From positions 1 to 64,000 of the IMG/VR virus record IMGVR_UViG_3300047994_000025: a stretch of 64,000 nucleotides of DNA; one strand, written 5' to 3'. The notes below the pieces were generated by a model. It saw only the letters and a program-made list of their open reading frames with translations, made no database searches and was not told the DNA's origin. Shown piece after piece: positions 31,420-38,801 of the stretch. Made by a program: the position numbers and the translations under genes. Numbering within the stretch: the first letter of the stretch is position 1; each line of letters starts with the position of its first letter. The stretch comes from a virus.

Positions 31420-32259
31420 TTATTCGTTCCTGTAAAGCGCCGATTCGTCCCAACCGCGAAGCATGAAGTCGTCTTTCGCGCGTGCCGCCTTGACGGGCGT
31501 CTTGCTGCAAAACTTGTCCCACATGTTCGCGAACAGGCTGTACGTCTTGAAGTCGGCGCGGCGGATACCCTTCGCCCGTTCCTTGATCAGCATTTCACGG
31601 AGCGCGTGCGCCGCATCGCCCTTGTAATCGGGAACCCCCGTCTTGAAGACTTGCACGAACGCATTGGCTCGGTCCGCTTCGTTCTGAAGCGTCGCGCCGA
31701 CGTAGTGAATTGCCGCTAGGATTGCCGGTCGCGCTGGTGACGAATTCAGCGTCAAGGTTGCGCTTTCGATAATGCCCGGATGAAGCTCCATCAGGTGCAC
31801 GTATTCCGCCGCCGTAGGTGTTGCCGCAAGGTCTTGCTTTGCGAAGATCACAAGGTTACGGATCGCCGCCGAAACGGCCTTGCCGCCTTGCACACCGTAC
31901 GTCATGGTCAGCGTGTCGCCGATGTTTCTCGGTCTGCCGCGATCAATGGTTAACTGATCTTCCCGGTCGACGCCGGTGATCAGAACCGTTTGAAACGTCA
32001 CGTCGGCAATGACACACGCCGTCAGGCGGTGCTGACCGTCCTTCAACTCCCCGTCGACACCGATTCGGATCGCGTCACCATTCAAGCGCCACTTGCCTTG
32101 TTGCATGTCACGCACCATCGCGGCGACCGCATTCTTTGAAATGGTTCTGTTTTTTGGATTGGCGGAAAGAAGACGTGTGGCCCACTCCGGAGTCATGGTT
32201 ACGATTGTAACATTTCGTGATTCTTCAACCGGCAGTTCTTTTTTTGCTACGTTTTTCAT
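31420..32259 (-). CDS. ParB/sulfiredoxin-fold-like protein
   Basis: A 279-residue protein. Residues ~17-100 resemble the ParB N-terminal / Srx fold, with DGELKDGQHRLTAC (DGQHR at 74-78), where ParB proteins bind nucleotide. The rest is helical (IRNLVIFAKQDLAATPTAAE and on) and may be a DNA- or partner-binding part. Similar stand-alone proteins occur in many phages with no proven role; CTP or NTP binding is inferred only. Confidence 0.7.
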   Translation of the reverse strand: MKNVAKKELPVEESRNVTIVTMTPEWATRLLSANPKNRTISKNAVAAMVRDMQQGKWRLNGDAIRIGVDGELKDGQHRLTACVIADVTFQTVLITGVDREDQLTIDRGRPRNIGDTLTMTYGVQGGKAVSAAIRNLVIFAKQDLAATPTAAEYVHLMELHPGIIESATLTLNSSPARPAILAAIHYVGATLQNEADRANAFVQVFKTGVPDYKGDAAHALREMLIKERAKGIRRADFKTYSLFANMWDKFCSKTPVKAARAKDDFMLRGWDESALYRNE

Positions 32260-32312
32260 GTGGATAACCCCTTGATCTGTCGGAATTGACAGTAAGCAAC
32301 AAATTATAGTGC

Positions 32313-32341
32313 TTGACTAAAATTTCAAGGGAAAATATTAG
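32313..32341 (+). promoter_or_regulatory. Promoter for the 32.4-34.2 kb unit
   Basis: TTGACT (32313-32318), 17 bases, TATTAG (32336-32341), 35 bases before the ATG at 32376. On the other strand a TATAAT (32309-32304) may serve the ParB-like gene. Confidence 0.55.
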
Positions 32342-32375
32342 CCGCTTCGGTTATGGTTTATGAAAGGGCTTGAAC

Positions 32376-32576
32376 ATGACTCCATGGTCTAACGAAATTC
32401 CCGGCAAGCATCCCCTGAAACTTACGTCGAAAGTACGGGTTCAATACCGCGACGGTAGTATCAGCCAGCATCTTTCAACGGTGCGCGATCACCACGGAAT
32501 CGGCGACGAAAGTAGTAATTGGTTCAGCGCCGGAGAACCTGAAGACATCGTCGCATATGAGGAAATCGCCGCATGA
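32376..32576 (+). CDS. Small hypothetical protein
   Basis: A 66-residue protein (LKLTSKVRVQYRDGSISQHL, then NWFSAGEPEDIVAYEEI). ATG 32376 has AAAGGG seven bases upstream, preferred over a TTG two codons before. It resembles small phage proteins that pair a VRVxYRDG strand with a C-terminal YxE end. Function unknown. Confidence 0.6.
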   Translation: MTPWSNEIPGKHPLKLTSKVRVQYRDGSISQHLSTVRDHHGIGDESSNWFSAGEPEDIVAYEEIAA

Positions 32577-32971
32577 GTCAGCACTGTCGCGCGAACCCCT
32601 GTTGCGGTGACATACCGTGTTCAGGTATTCCAATTCCACAACACGCATCTGGATTGACTTTTCATAATCCGCCCGGTGTTAGGTTTGACGATAAGAACCG
32701 CGCAATCGTTGGTGTCGTGGTTGACGATCCCGCCGTTATCGGTGAAATGAACGGCGTTAAGTTTTACGACCCGTGGCACGTCCGGAACGAATTCCCGTCG
32801 TGCAAATGCGACGCCAGCGGCACGCATCAAGTCACGGTCGTTCGTGAAGTCACCACGACGTACAAGTTCTATGTCGCGCCGGGTCAAGACCCACACGAAG
32901 CGTTCGATAATTACGTCAAGGCGATGGGCGTGCAACGGATCATCAGGAAATCGGAGCCGCGTAAAGCATGA
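32573..32971 (+). CDS. Hypothetical protein with Cys-rich N-terminus
   Basis: A 132-residue protein. The start has CRANPCCGDIPCSG, a possible metal site, followed by a beta region and CKCDASGTHQ in the middle. ATGA-coupled on both sides. No family. Confidence 0.6.
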   Translation: MSQHCRANPCCGDIPCSGIPIPQHASGLTFHNPPGVRFDDKNRAIVGVVVDDPAVIGEMNGVKFYDPWHVRNEFPSCKCDASGTHQVTVVREVTTTYKFYVAPGQDPHEAFDNYVKAMGVQRIIRKSEPRKA

Positions 32972-33183
32972 ACAACGTCGTAACGCCGTTCGGTAATCCG
33001 CTGGTGCACCGAGTATCGGCAGCAACGAACAAGATGGAATTGGCACGCTGTGCCAAGGACGCGAACCCCGGAAACATCACGTACGCGTTTGATTACCACC
33101 GGGCGAAACAAGAACGTGAAGCGGCAATCCTAGCGCTCCGCGCAACCTTCAAACTAGTATGGGTAAACCCCGATGTTAAGTAA
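32968..33183 (+). CDS. Small hypothetical protein
   Basis: A 71-residue protein (LARCAKDANPGNITYAFDYH, then KQEREAAILALRATFKL). Helical second half. ATGA overlap at its start. Function unknown. Confidence 0.6.
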   Translation: MNNVVTPFGNPLVHRVSAATNKMELARCAKDANPGNITYAFDYHRAKQEREAAILALRATFKLVWVNPDVK

Positions 33184-33421
33184 GAACGAAGCGGAATGCC
33201 TGACCGCGTGGTCGAACACCGTCGAAGAGTGGGACGTCTTGTCGTTCAAGCTCATCGGCGAACAGTGCACGCTTGATAAGACGCTGATCCGTCGAACCGT
33301 ACGCGCATTGGCGCGTAAGGGATACACCGTCTTCGTGCGCGGATGCATGAACGACGAAGGAATGGTATGCGGTAGCGGATACGCGTTGACCGCCAAGGGA
33401 AGACAACATGTCACAGGCTAA
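33173..33421 (+). CDS. Winged-helix-like DNA-binding protein
   Basis: An 82-residue protein with the order of a winged helix: EAECLTAWSNTVEEWDVLSF, then LDKTLIRRTVRALARKGYTV (recognition helix) and GSGYALTAKGRQHV (wing). It probably regulates transcription in this gene set. It overlaps the next gene by 14 bases. Confidence 0.6.
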   Translation: MLSKNEAECLTAWSNTVEEWDVLSFKLIGEQCTLDKTLIRRTVRALARKGYTVFVRGCMNDEGMVCGSGYALTAKGRQHVTG

Positions 33422-33815
33422 CATTCTAAACATTCTCAAAGACCCGTACGTTCAGCAACATGGTATCACCATTGATGAACTGTGCGATCGTCTCTATCGC
33501 GATGACCCGCAAGGCGGACCGTCGCATCCGCACGACTCGGCACGCGTGATGATCAGCCGCTTGAAGAGCAAGGGTTACAAGATCACAAACCAGTTCATCG
33601 GGCGCGGCAACAAAGCGGCGTACCGTTTGAGTATCGGCAAGGAAGCGCTGACACTCGGTTTGCGTTATGCGCGTGAAGCGCACCGTCTAGCCGGAATGAC
33701 GCTCGGTCACCTGTCGCAACAGCTTGACCCGACACAGATGGAAGAAGCGAAAACCCGGTACGCCGAAATCGCCGAGCATATTCGCATCATCGAAACGGAG
33801 ATTAACGCCGTATGA
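33408..33815 (+). CDS. Winged-helix-like protein with helical tail
   Basis: A 135-residue protein. Residues 1-80 look like a winged helix (HGITIDELCDRLYRDDPQGG, ARVMISRLKSKGYKI, AAYRLS), close to bacterial OmpR-type C-terminal forms. The last 40 residues are a coiled coil (TQMEEAKTRYAEIAEHIRII). A transcription regulator is inferred. Confidence 0.65.
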   Translation: MSQANILNILKDPYVQQHGITIDELCDRLYRDDPQGGPSHPHDSARVMISRLKSKGYKITNQFIGRGNKAAYRLSIGKEALTLGLRYAREAHRLAGMTLGHLSQQLDPTQMEEAKTRYAEIAEHIRIIETEINAV

Positions 33816-34176
33816 CCGAGTACACCGACGCAGAATTCCGAAGGTTCGATCGCCTCACACGGGAAACCGGAAGCCGCGATCAGGTCGTTACGATGATGTT
33901 GACGCGGTCATTACAAACCCGCCTTGGTCGCGTCCGATCCTTCATGCGATGATCGTTCACTTTGTCGAGACGGCGCACGAATGCTGGCTTCTCTTCGATT
34001 CGAACTGGTGGAACACGCAACAATCTGTACCGTTCGCGAAGTGGTGTACGGACATCGTTCCGATCGGGCGCGTCAGGTGGATCGACGGCACGAAGAACGA
34101 CGGCAAAGACGATTGTTCATGGTATCGGTTCAGCGCCGACTCGAGCGGTCAAACTATTATTCATCCACGGTGTTGA
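33812..34176 (+). pseudogene. Broken methyltransferase joined to another gene's start
   Basis: An ATGA-coupled start at 33812 reads MTEYTDAEFRRFDRLTRE, the opening of an unrelated small phage protein I recognise, but this frame stops at 33952. From about 33886 another frame encodes DVDAVITNPPWSRPILHAM, WLLFDSNWWNTQQ and VRWIDGTKNDGKDDCSWYRF, the C-terminal half of an adenine-type methyltransferase (NPPW motif IV) up to 34176. The SAM-binding half is missing. A deletion that fused two genes out of frame is the simplest reading. Confidence 0.7.
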
Positions 34177-34202
34177 CACCCGACGACGAAACAGCTTATG
34201 AC
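34173..34202 (+). promoter_or_regulatory. Early-type promoter
   Basis: TTGACA (34173-34178) with GACGAC three bases on, 18 bases to TATGAC (34197-34202), then AAACGGAGAA before the ATG at 34231. The -10 is weaker than in the other members. Confidence 0.55.
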
Positions 34203-34230
34203 CATTGCCAGTGAAACGGAGAATCACACA

Positions 34231-34398
34231 ATGCTTGAACGGTTTGACGAACTCGCCAGTTTGGCGCGTATTTACGTTGAAGACGGCGCACCGCTAACAG
34301 CGGCGAAAAAGTTGAAACAACTTGCTGAAGAACTTGAAGAGTTCGACCGGCAGAAAACCGCAACACTGAAGAAAATTCGACGTCGCCGGGGGTCTTGA
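34231..34398 (+). CDS. Small coiled-coil protein
   Basis: A 55-residue helical protein (LTAAKKLKQLAEELEEFDRQ) ending in a basic KKIRRRRGS tail. Likely a small coiled coil that may touch nucleic acid. ACGGAGAA ribosome site. Confidence 0.6.
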   Translation: MLERFDELASLARIYVEDGAPLTAAKKLKQLAEELEEFDRQKTATLKKIRRRRGS

Positions 34399-34400
34399 CA

Positions 34401-34613
34401 ATGGCACGGAGACACATAGTCGGGTTGGATGACTTCAGAAGTCACACCCTTGACGGAACGTTGGCGGGCGATAGCCGCGCCGGTAAGCGTCTTGATGTCG
34501 AATATTTCGTCGCGAATATGACGGCTCGATATCACCTTCACATCGCGGGCGAACAGCTTCAGACCTTCGATTCGTTCGAAGACGCGATCACCGCTTATAA
34601 TGAGGTAGGATGA
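34401..34613 (+). CDS. Small hypothetical protein
   Basis: A 70-residue protein (VEYFVANMTARYHLHIAGEQ, then TFDSFEDAITAYNEVG), an alpha/beta layout. ATG 34401 is preferred to a TTG two codons earlier. Function unknown. Confidence 0.55.
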   Translation: MARRHIVGLDDFRSHTLDGTLAGDSRAGKRLDVEYFVANMTARYHLHIAGEQLQTFDSFEDAITAYNEVG

Positions 34614-34849
34614 TGATCAAACAGCTTAATTGGTCGGAAGATTGCGACGGTGATTTCACCGCATCAAGCGTATTCGGTGCGTATGGTGTGTTTCGCGGTG
34701 GTCATCGTACGCACAACATGTACACGCCTTCGGCAAATAATCCGAAAGTCTTTGATGCCGGGAAACTACGGGGTTGGTTCTGCTATGCGATCCACCGTGG
34801 CGCTTTCATCATGTGCCAGCCGACCAAGTGGCGGGAGATTCCGGAATGA
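34610..34849 (+). CDS. Small hypothetical protein
   Basis: A 79-residue aromatic-rich protein (GAYGVFRGGHRTHNMYTPSA, then RGWFCYAIHRGAFIM). ATGA-coupled on both sides. No family. Confidence 0.55.
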   Translation: MMIKQLNWSEDCDGDFTASSVFGAYGVFRGGHRTHNMYTPSANNPKVFDAGKLRGWFCYAIHRGAFIMCQPTKWREIPE

Positions 34850-35244
34850 CCGATTCATGTCATCCTTCCCATGTTACGCGCGCTAGTGACGCTAGTACGT
34901 TTGATGAAGTTTGCACCAATTGTGGCGCGACAGACATCGCCGGTGGCGGGTGGGGTAAACTCGCAGAACCGTGCGTACTTGCTTCACGTCACAATGATTC
35001 AACCGGCGAATGCGAAAGCGTTGATGTCGAACCGACAAAAGTCGCACAGCTTCGCGAAAAAATAAGCAACCGCCCGACTGTCACAATGTCGGCGGTCAAG
35101 GTGCTGGCAATCCGTGACGCGCTGATCGCCGAAGACTATGAAGAAGCGTATCACCAGCTTTACGGCGCGGTCGATCCGACATTCACCAAACTTGAACCAT
35201 GGGCTGAACTCGAAAGGATTCGTGATGAAATACGAAGGACGTGA
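34846..35244 (+). CDS. Zinc-finger-like N-terminus protein
   Basis: A 132-residue protein. The first half has VCTNCGATDIAGGGWGKLAEPC, a likely zinc site with CTNC and a distant Cys. The second half is helical (VKVLAIRDALIAEDYEEAYH). The start at 34846 makes an ATGA overlap. Role unknown. Confidence 0.6.
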   Translation: MTDSCHPSHVTRASDASTFDEVCTNCGATDIAGGGWGKLAEPCVLASRHNDSTGECESVDVEPTKVAQLREKISNRPTVTMSAVKVLAIRDALIAEDYEEAYHQLYGAVDPTFTKLEPWAELERIRDEIRRT

Positions 35245-35395
35245 CCCATACGGGAAGAAGATCGTCGGCACTCTTCACAAGGAGTGGTCAAACGGTATCA
35301 CCATCGAATACGAAAACGGTGTTCGGGAGTTCATCAACAAGGAACGGGTGATTGGTCCCGTTGTCGAACAGTATTCGGGGGATTTGTTCAAATGA
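35225..35395 (+). CDS. Small protein with terminal DLF tag
   Basis: A 56-residue beta-rich protein (YEGRDPYGKKIVGTLHKEWS, then ENGVREFINKERVIG). It ends EQYSGDLFK, a DLF end like the two HTH-repeat proteins. AAGGA precedes the ATG at good spacing. Confidence 0.6.
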   Translation: MKYEGRDPYGKKIVGTLHKEWSNGITIEYENGVREFINKERVIGPVVEQYSGDLFK

Positions 35396-35760
35396 GCGAA
35401 CGCATTATCGGCGTAGCGGTGCGCCTTGACGGCGAAGTCTACCCACTTCTAGCGCCTGCTAGGCACGGTCAGGCTATCCGCCTGATCACTGCTTGCATGC
35501 CCGATGACCCTGACGCCGGGTTGAAGGCCGAACAGGGTTTCGTCACGGATCGCGCCCGGTTCGTGACGCGCGAAGAAGCGCGAGAACTGGTCAAGTCGTT
35601 CATGAAAGAAACCAGCATGTGGAGCAGTGTCATGAGTAGCTACGTGACTCGAATGTCCGTGGTGCGGAAAACGTACCCGCGCGCCGAGAACCACGGGGAA
35701 CCGGATAACCCGGAGCCGTCACGCCATCCGACCGAACTGTTCAGCGAGGATTTGTGGTAA
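35392..35760 (+). CDS. Hypothetical protein with GATase-like start
   Basis: A 122-residue protein (IIGVAVRLDGEVYPLLAPAR, then TREEARELVKSFMKETSM). The opening looks like a small beta domain; a helical middle and a disordered C-terminus ending FSEDLW follow. Related phages carry similar proteins, usually unnamed. ATGA-coupled to the gene before it. Confidence 0.6.
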   Translation: MSERIIGVAVRLDGEVYPLLAPARHGQAIRLITACMPDDPDAGLKAEQGFVTDRARFVTREEARELVKSFMKETSMWSSVMSSYVTRMSVVRKTYPRAENHGEPDNPEPSRHPTELFSEDLW

Positions 35761-35761
35761 C

Positions 35762-36196
35762 GTGACCGGTCCGCAACTTTTCAGGTGTGACCGCTGTTGT
35801 CGCCCGTACGCCCGCAAAGACTTCGCTTGTCCGACATGTCCTGATCCGATCAAGGAGCTTGTCGCCGAACGCTACGTCGGCGCGGAACACTTGACGACGC
35901 GGGAACTGATCGAACTGCGTCGTTCCGTGTGTATCGAACTGTACGAAAAGCATCACCTGTATTACTCGCACATTGCGAAGTACATGAACAGCGACCCGTC
36001 GACCGTCAAGTACCTGATCAATTCGAAGCCGAAGAAAGGCTATCCGATACTTGAAGTTTTAACGGAGCCGATGCGAACGAAACAGGTCGCGAAAGCGATC
36101 GGTTCAGCCGAAGAATGGACGCGTTTGAAGCTTCACGAATTGCTTGATTTACGTCGTGTTAAGCGTCGTGCCGATGGCCTATGGACAAGGGTTTAA
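35762..36196 (+). CDS. Zinc-ribbon plus DnaA-like HTH protein
   Basis: A 144-residue protein starting at GTG 35762. Residues 8-27 have FRCDRCCRPYARKDFACPTC, a four-Cys ribbon. Residues ~45-85 resemble a DnaA domain IV-type or RNA-polymerase-sigma-like helix-turn-helix (HLYYSHIAKYMNSDPSTVKY). The C-terminal third may be a winged helix. DNA binding is likely; regulation or origin binding is a guess. Confidence 0.65.
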   Translation: MTGPQLFRCDRCCRPYARKDFACPTCPDPIKELVAERYVGAEHLTTRELIELRRSVCIELYEKHHLYYSHIAKYMNSDPSTVKYLINSKPKKGYPILEVLTEPMRTKQVAKAIGSAEEWTRLKLHELLDLRRVKRRADGLWTRV

Positions 36197-36210
36197 AAAC
36201 AGCATATAAA
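36182..36210 (+). promoter_or_regulatory. Early-type promoter
   Basis: TGGACA (36182-36187), 17 bases, TATAAA (36205-36210), then CGACTCACTC and ACGGGAG before the ATG at 36238. The -35 lies inside the end of the upstream gene. Confidence 0.6.
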
Positions 36211-36237
36211 CGACTCACTCAAACGGGAGTGATTGCA

Positions 36238-36309
36238 ATGCTGTTGATTACCGCTGTAACTATCGTTGCGATCGTTTTCGTTATCGCAACACCAAGAAAG
36301 GGATTCTAA
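36238..36309 (+). CDS. Tiny membrane peptide
   Basis: A 23-residue peptide, one hydrophobic helix (LLITAVTIVAIVFVIA) and a basic end. First start codon after the promoter and in a TAATG overlap with the next gene, which supports its translation. Confidence 0.5.
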   Translation: MLLITAVTIVAIVFVIATPRKGF

Positions 36310-36653
36310 TGTTCAAGGAGAACATGACGGAAGAGCGTCACAAGCGCTTTGTCGAAGTCGTTATGCGCAACGGTGAATGGGAAGGTTACGCGATCCGTGA
36401 CTTTCACGTCACGTCCGAACCTGACGGCACGGTGACGGTCGTTTGGAGCGGCGACAAGCTGGCACGCACGCCGGAAGAACACGAAGCGCTGACGATGCAA
36501 CTTCAGTTCGCGCTGAACGGCTACCGGAAGCGTTTGAAGGAATGGCGTGAACAGTCGGAACGTTGCGACGAATACGCGCAAACGTACCTTGAATGCATCA
36601 ACGACACCAAGCTTCAGGCGCGTCGCATGGGGGTGACTCTTGATAACGCTTAA
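36309..36653 (+). CDS. Hypothetical helical protein
   Basis: A 114-residue acidic protein: beta N-terminal half (YAIRDFHVTSEPDGTVTVVW) and helical C-terminal half (ALNGYRKRLKEWREQSERC). It overlaps the helicase stub by 14 bases. Function unknown. Confidence 0.6.
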   Translation: MFKENMTEERHKRFVEVVMRNGEWEGYAIRDFHVTSEPDGTVTVVWSGDKLARTPEEHEALTMQLQFALNGYRKRLKEWREQSERCDEYAQTYLECINDTKLQARRMGVTLDNA

Positions 36654-36969
36654 TCCAGAACAACGCGAAGCCGTCCCGTTCCTTCGTGCGGAACTCGCCA
36701 AGGGTGGCGAAATGACGTTCAACGCGCCGACCGGAGCCGGGAAGACGATCGTTCTTCTTGAAGCGATCCGGGACATTCCGCGCGTCGCGTACATATCGCG
36801 GAACCCGACCATGCATCGACAGACCGGGGAACTTGCAAAACAGATGGGTGTCACGAACCTGACGCACGTCGACCCGCGAACCGGGATGATCGGTTACTTC
36901 GAAGTCGTGATCGCGTGCGAGTCGGTTCGCGACGTCAAGATCAATCATCATTGCGTGGTGCGGCTGTGA
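36640..36969 (+). CDS. Helicase-type Walker A protein, possibly a truncated SF2 helicase
   Basis: A 109-residue protein that begins NPEQREAVPFLRAELAKGG and carries MTFNAPTGAGKT (Walker A, 29-36), AYISRNPTMHRQTGEL (motif Ia) and GYFEVVIACE near the end. This is the first part of a superfamily 2 RecA domain; the DEAD box and the second domain are absent, and the frame closes in a GTGA overlap. It may be a remnant or a small modulator of the full helicase at 41939-43651. The start is a TTG. Confidence 0.6.
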   Translation: MITLNPEQREAVPFLRAELAKGGEMTFNAPTGAGKTIVLLEAIRDIPRVAYISRNPTMHRQTGELAKQMGVTNLTHVDPRTGMIGYFEVVIACESVRDVKINHHCVVRL

Positions 36970-37097
36970 ACGACATGATAACCCTTCGTCGTATTCTCAT
37001 TCTTGCGTGCGCGCTGTGCCTGATCGGCGACCTTGTGCTTTTGCACAACGAACTGAAGGCGCAAGGAAAAGCATTCGTTGAACGGAGTCGGGTATGA
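36966..37097 (+). CDS. Small membrane protein
   Basis: A 43-residue protein with one membrane helix (RILILACALCLIGDLVLLH) and a basic C-terminus. The GTG at 36966 overlaps the previous TGA; an ATG three codons on is possible. It is ATGA-coupled to the next gene. Confidence 0.55.
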   Translation: MNDMITLRRILILACALCLIGDLVLLHNELKAQGKAFVERSRV

Positions 37098-37297
37098 CAT
37101 ACGCGCGACTGATGATCGAAGCCGACGCGGCGGATCGGTGCAAACGTTGGCAAGAAGCCGCCGATATGTACACGAAGGCGTTGCACGTTCTATTGTTCAA
37201 TGCGATGTTGCCGGTGACCGACGAACAGGTTCGTCATGTTCAGCACAAGCGCTTTATGTGCTTCATGCGGGTTCGATCCGCGACCAGTCGGCGTTAA
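37094..37297 (+). CDS. Small TPR-like helical protein
   Basis: A 67-residue protein with one TPR-like helical pair (ADRCKRWQEAADMYTKALHV). Such single repeats often bind peptides. It ends inside the convergent minus gene at 37263. Confidence 0.55.
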   Translation: MTYARLMIEADAADRCKRWQEAADMYTKALHVLLFNAMLPVTDEQVRHVQHKRFMCFMRVRSATSRR

Positions 37298-37559
37298 GTC
37301 TCGCATGCATCATACGTGCCGCTCTTAGCGTTTCAAAGAGCGCTTCTTGCCGTACGCCTTCGTCATTGTCCCATCGGACGCGCCATCGCTTCCCACGTGG
37401 CACGTAGGGCCGGGAAAGTATCTCCTTGACGGCGCTTTCGTCCATCCCGAAGCGTTCCGCGATCAGACACGTTTCGACGTGATAGACGCGTGATAATTGA
37501 TGAATTTTTTCGACGTCGCGCGGGGTGCACCGCTCTTCGTCACGTTGTGTTTTCGCCAA
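37263..37559 (-). CDS. Small HTH-like protein
   Basis: A 98-residue protein: a helix-turn-helix-like region (YHVETCLIAERFGMDESAVK) is followed by a basic half (GKRWRVRWDNDEGVRQEAL). The start is a TTG at 37559 preceded by ACGGAGA, the phage's usual ribosome site. It runs opposite to its neighbours and overlaps the previous gene end by 35 bases. Confidence 0.55.
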   Translation of the reverse strand: MAKTQRDEERCTPRDVEKIHQLSRVYHVETCLIAERFGMDESAVKEILSRPYVPRGKRWRVRWDNDEGVRQEALFETLRAARMMHARLNADWSRIEPA

Positions 37560-37620
37560 GCGTTTAAGTCTCCGTTTGGCCGCTTTTATCGCACTTCGTT
37601 GATTATTTCAACGGGTACTG

Positions 37621-37649
37621 TTGACACGTGTTCCGAAACGACTTATAAA
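37621..37649 (+). promoter_or_regulatory. Early-type promoter
   Basis: TTGACA (37621-37626), 17 bases, TATAAA (37644-37649), then CGGGTCATC and ACGGAGAA. One of the clearest members of the family. Confidence 0.8.
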
Positions 37650-37676
37650 CGGGTCATCGCAACGGAGAACACGAAC

Positions 37677-38015
37677 ATGAACAAGGTACGCCGCAACGAA
37701 CTGAACACCCTTCATGACCGGATAACTGAACTGAAGTCGAAGATCGAAGAAACGCTTCGTAACGCGGCTGAAGAAATGAGTAACATCCGGGATGACCTGA
37801 ACGCGGTTCGTGACGACGAAGACGAAGCGTTCAACAATCTTTCCGAAGGTTTTCAGAATTCGGAGCGCGGCGAAACGATGCAAGAGGCGATCAATCAGAT
37901 GGACGAAGCAAGTGTGACACTTGACCGTTTGTCAGACGAAATCGACTTCGAAAATATCGAACGTCAGCTTGACGAAGCGTTTGAAGCTATTGAAAACGCC
38001 AAGGGTGAAGCCTGA
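37677..38015 (+). CDS. Acidic coiled-coil protein
   Basis: A 112-residue, highly acidic helical protein (LHDRITELKSKIEETLRNAA, then QLDEAFEAIENAKGEA). The heptad pattern runs nearly end to end. It may mimic DNA or bind a partner as a coiled coil. First gene after a strong early-type promoter. Confidence 0.65.
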   Translation: MNKVRRNELNTLHDRITELKSKIEETLRNAAEEMSNIRDDLNAVRDDEDEAFNNLSEGFQNSERGETMQEAINQMDEASVTLDRLSDEIDFENIERQLDEAFEAIENAKGEA

Positions 38016-38047
38016 TCAACCACCACAACCCACGGAGAACAACGGAC

Positions 38048-38257
38048 ATGATCAACATCAAGCTCAAAGCGCACACTAGCACAGCGCCGACCACTACTGA
38101 CGGCGTCTATCTGACCGACACAGGCGGCGACATCGTCGCGACCTTCGTATCGCTGGCAACGTTCTACATCGTCACGGGCTTCAGAACCGTCGAAGCGTAC
38201 AACGCGCATCAGGACCAACAGCCGACCAAGTTTCTTGTATGGGAAAGGAAGCACTGA
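38048..38257 (+). CDS. Small hypothetical protein
   Basis: A 69-residue Thr-rich beta protein (KAHTSTAPTTTDGVYLTDTG). It follows an ACGGAGAA site. No family. Confidence 0.55.
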   Translation: MINIKLKAHTSTAPTTTDGVYLTDTGGDIVATFVSLATFYIVTGFRTVEAYNAHQDQQPTKFLVWERKH

Positions 38258-38259
38258 CG

Positions 38260-38493
38260 ATGTCGAAGATCACAGACGCCAACGACTTCGCCGACATGAA
38301 GGCACTTCGGAAGGTTGCACGAAACAAGCTGATCGAAGAGATTGAAGGCGGCGGGATGGACGAAGGTCGCGTCTTCCTTCATCTGGTCGACGGTTACGAA
38401 TTCACCGGTCACGGCACGACGTGTTTAAGCGTTGGTGACGCCGCCGAAATCGAATATGCGCTGTCGCTGATCGTCAAACAGGTGAAGAAATGA
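38260..38493 (+). CDS. Small hypothetical protein
   Basis: A 77-residue acidic protein (DMKALRKVARNKLIEEIEGG, then FLHLVDGYEFTGHGTTC). The ATG at 38260 is two bases after the previous stop. Function unknown. Confidence 0.55.
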   Translation: MSKITDANDFADMKALRKVARNKLIEEIEGGGMDEGRVFLHLVDGYEFTGHGTTCLSVGDAAEIEYALSLIVKQVKK

Positions 38494-38801
38494 CCGAGAC
38501 GATCGACATCACGCCGACTTGGAAGGGCATTTTACCGGTTCTTACTCTGGCGTTAGAACTCGGTTCCGACAAAGGCAGGGACTCGGCAAGGCAAGAACTT
38601 GCGCGAATGGCTGAAGCGGCTGATCGTTTCAGCGAAACAACTAAGGTCCGGGAAATGTTGGCGACAATGACCGGTCTCGTGAAGCTGAAGTACGGTAATT
38701 TAGACCCGGAAATATGGAAACTCATAACGGACGCTGAAGCGATTACCGGCAATCATTGCGAGCGCGTACCCGACGAAATTCCATTGAACAATATGGTCTA
38801 A
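38490..38801 (+). CDS. Hypothetical helical protein
   Basis: A 103-residue helical protein (GILPVLTLALELGSDKGRDS, then AEAADRFSETTKVREML). ATGA overlap at its start; its TAA shares four bases with the stop of the convergent primase gene. Confidence 0.6.
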   Translation: MTETIDITPTWKGILPVLTLALELGSDKGRDSARQELARMAEAADRFSETTKVREMLATMTGLVKLKYGNLDPEIWKLITDAEAITGNHCERVPDEIPLNNMV

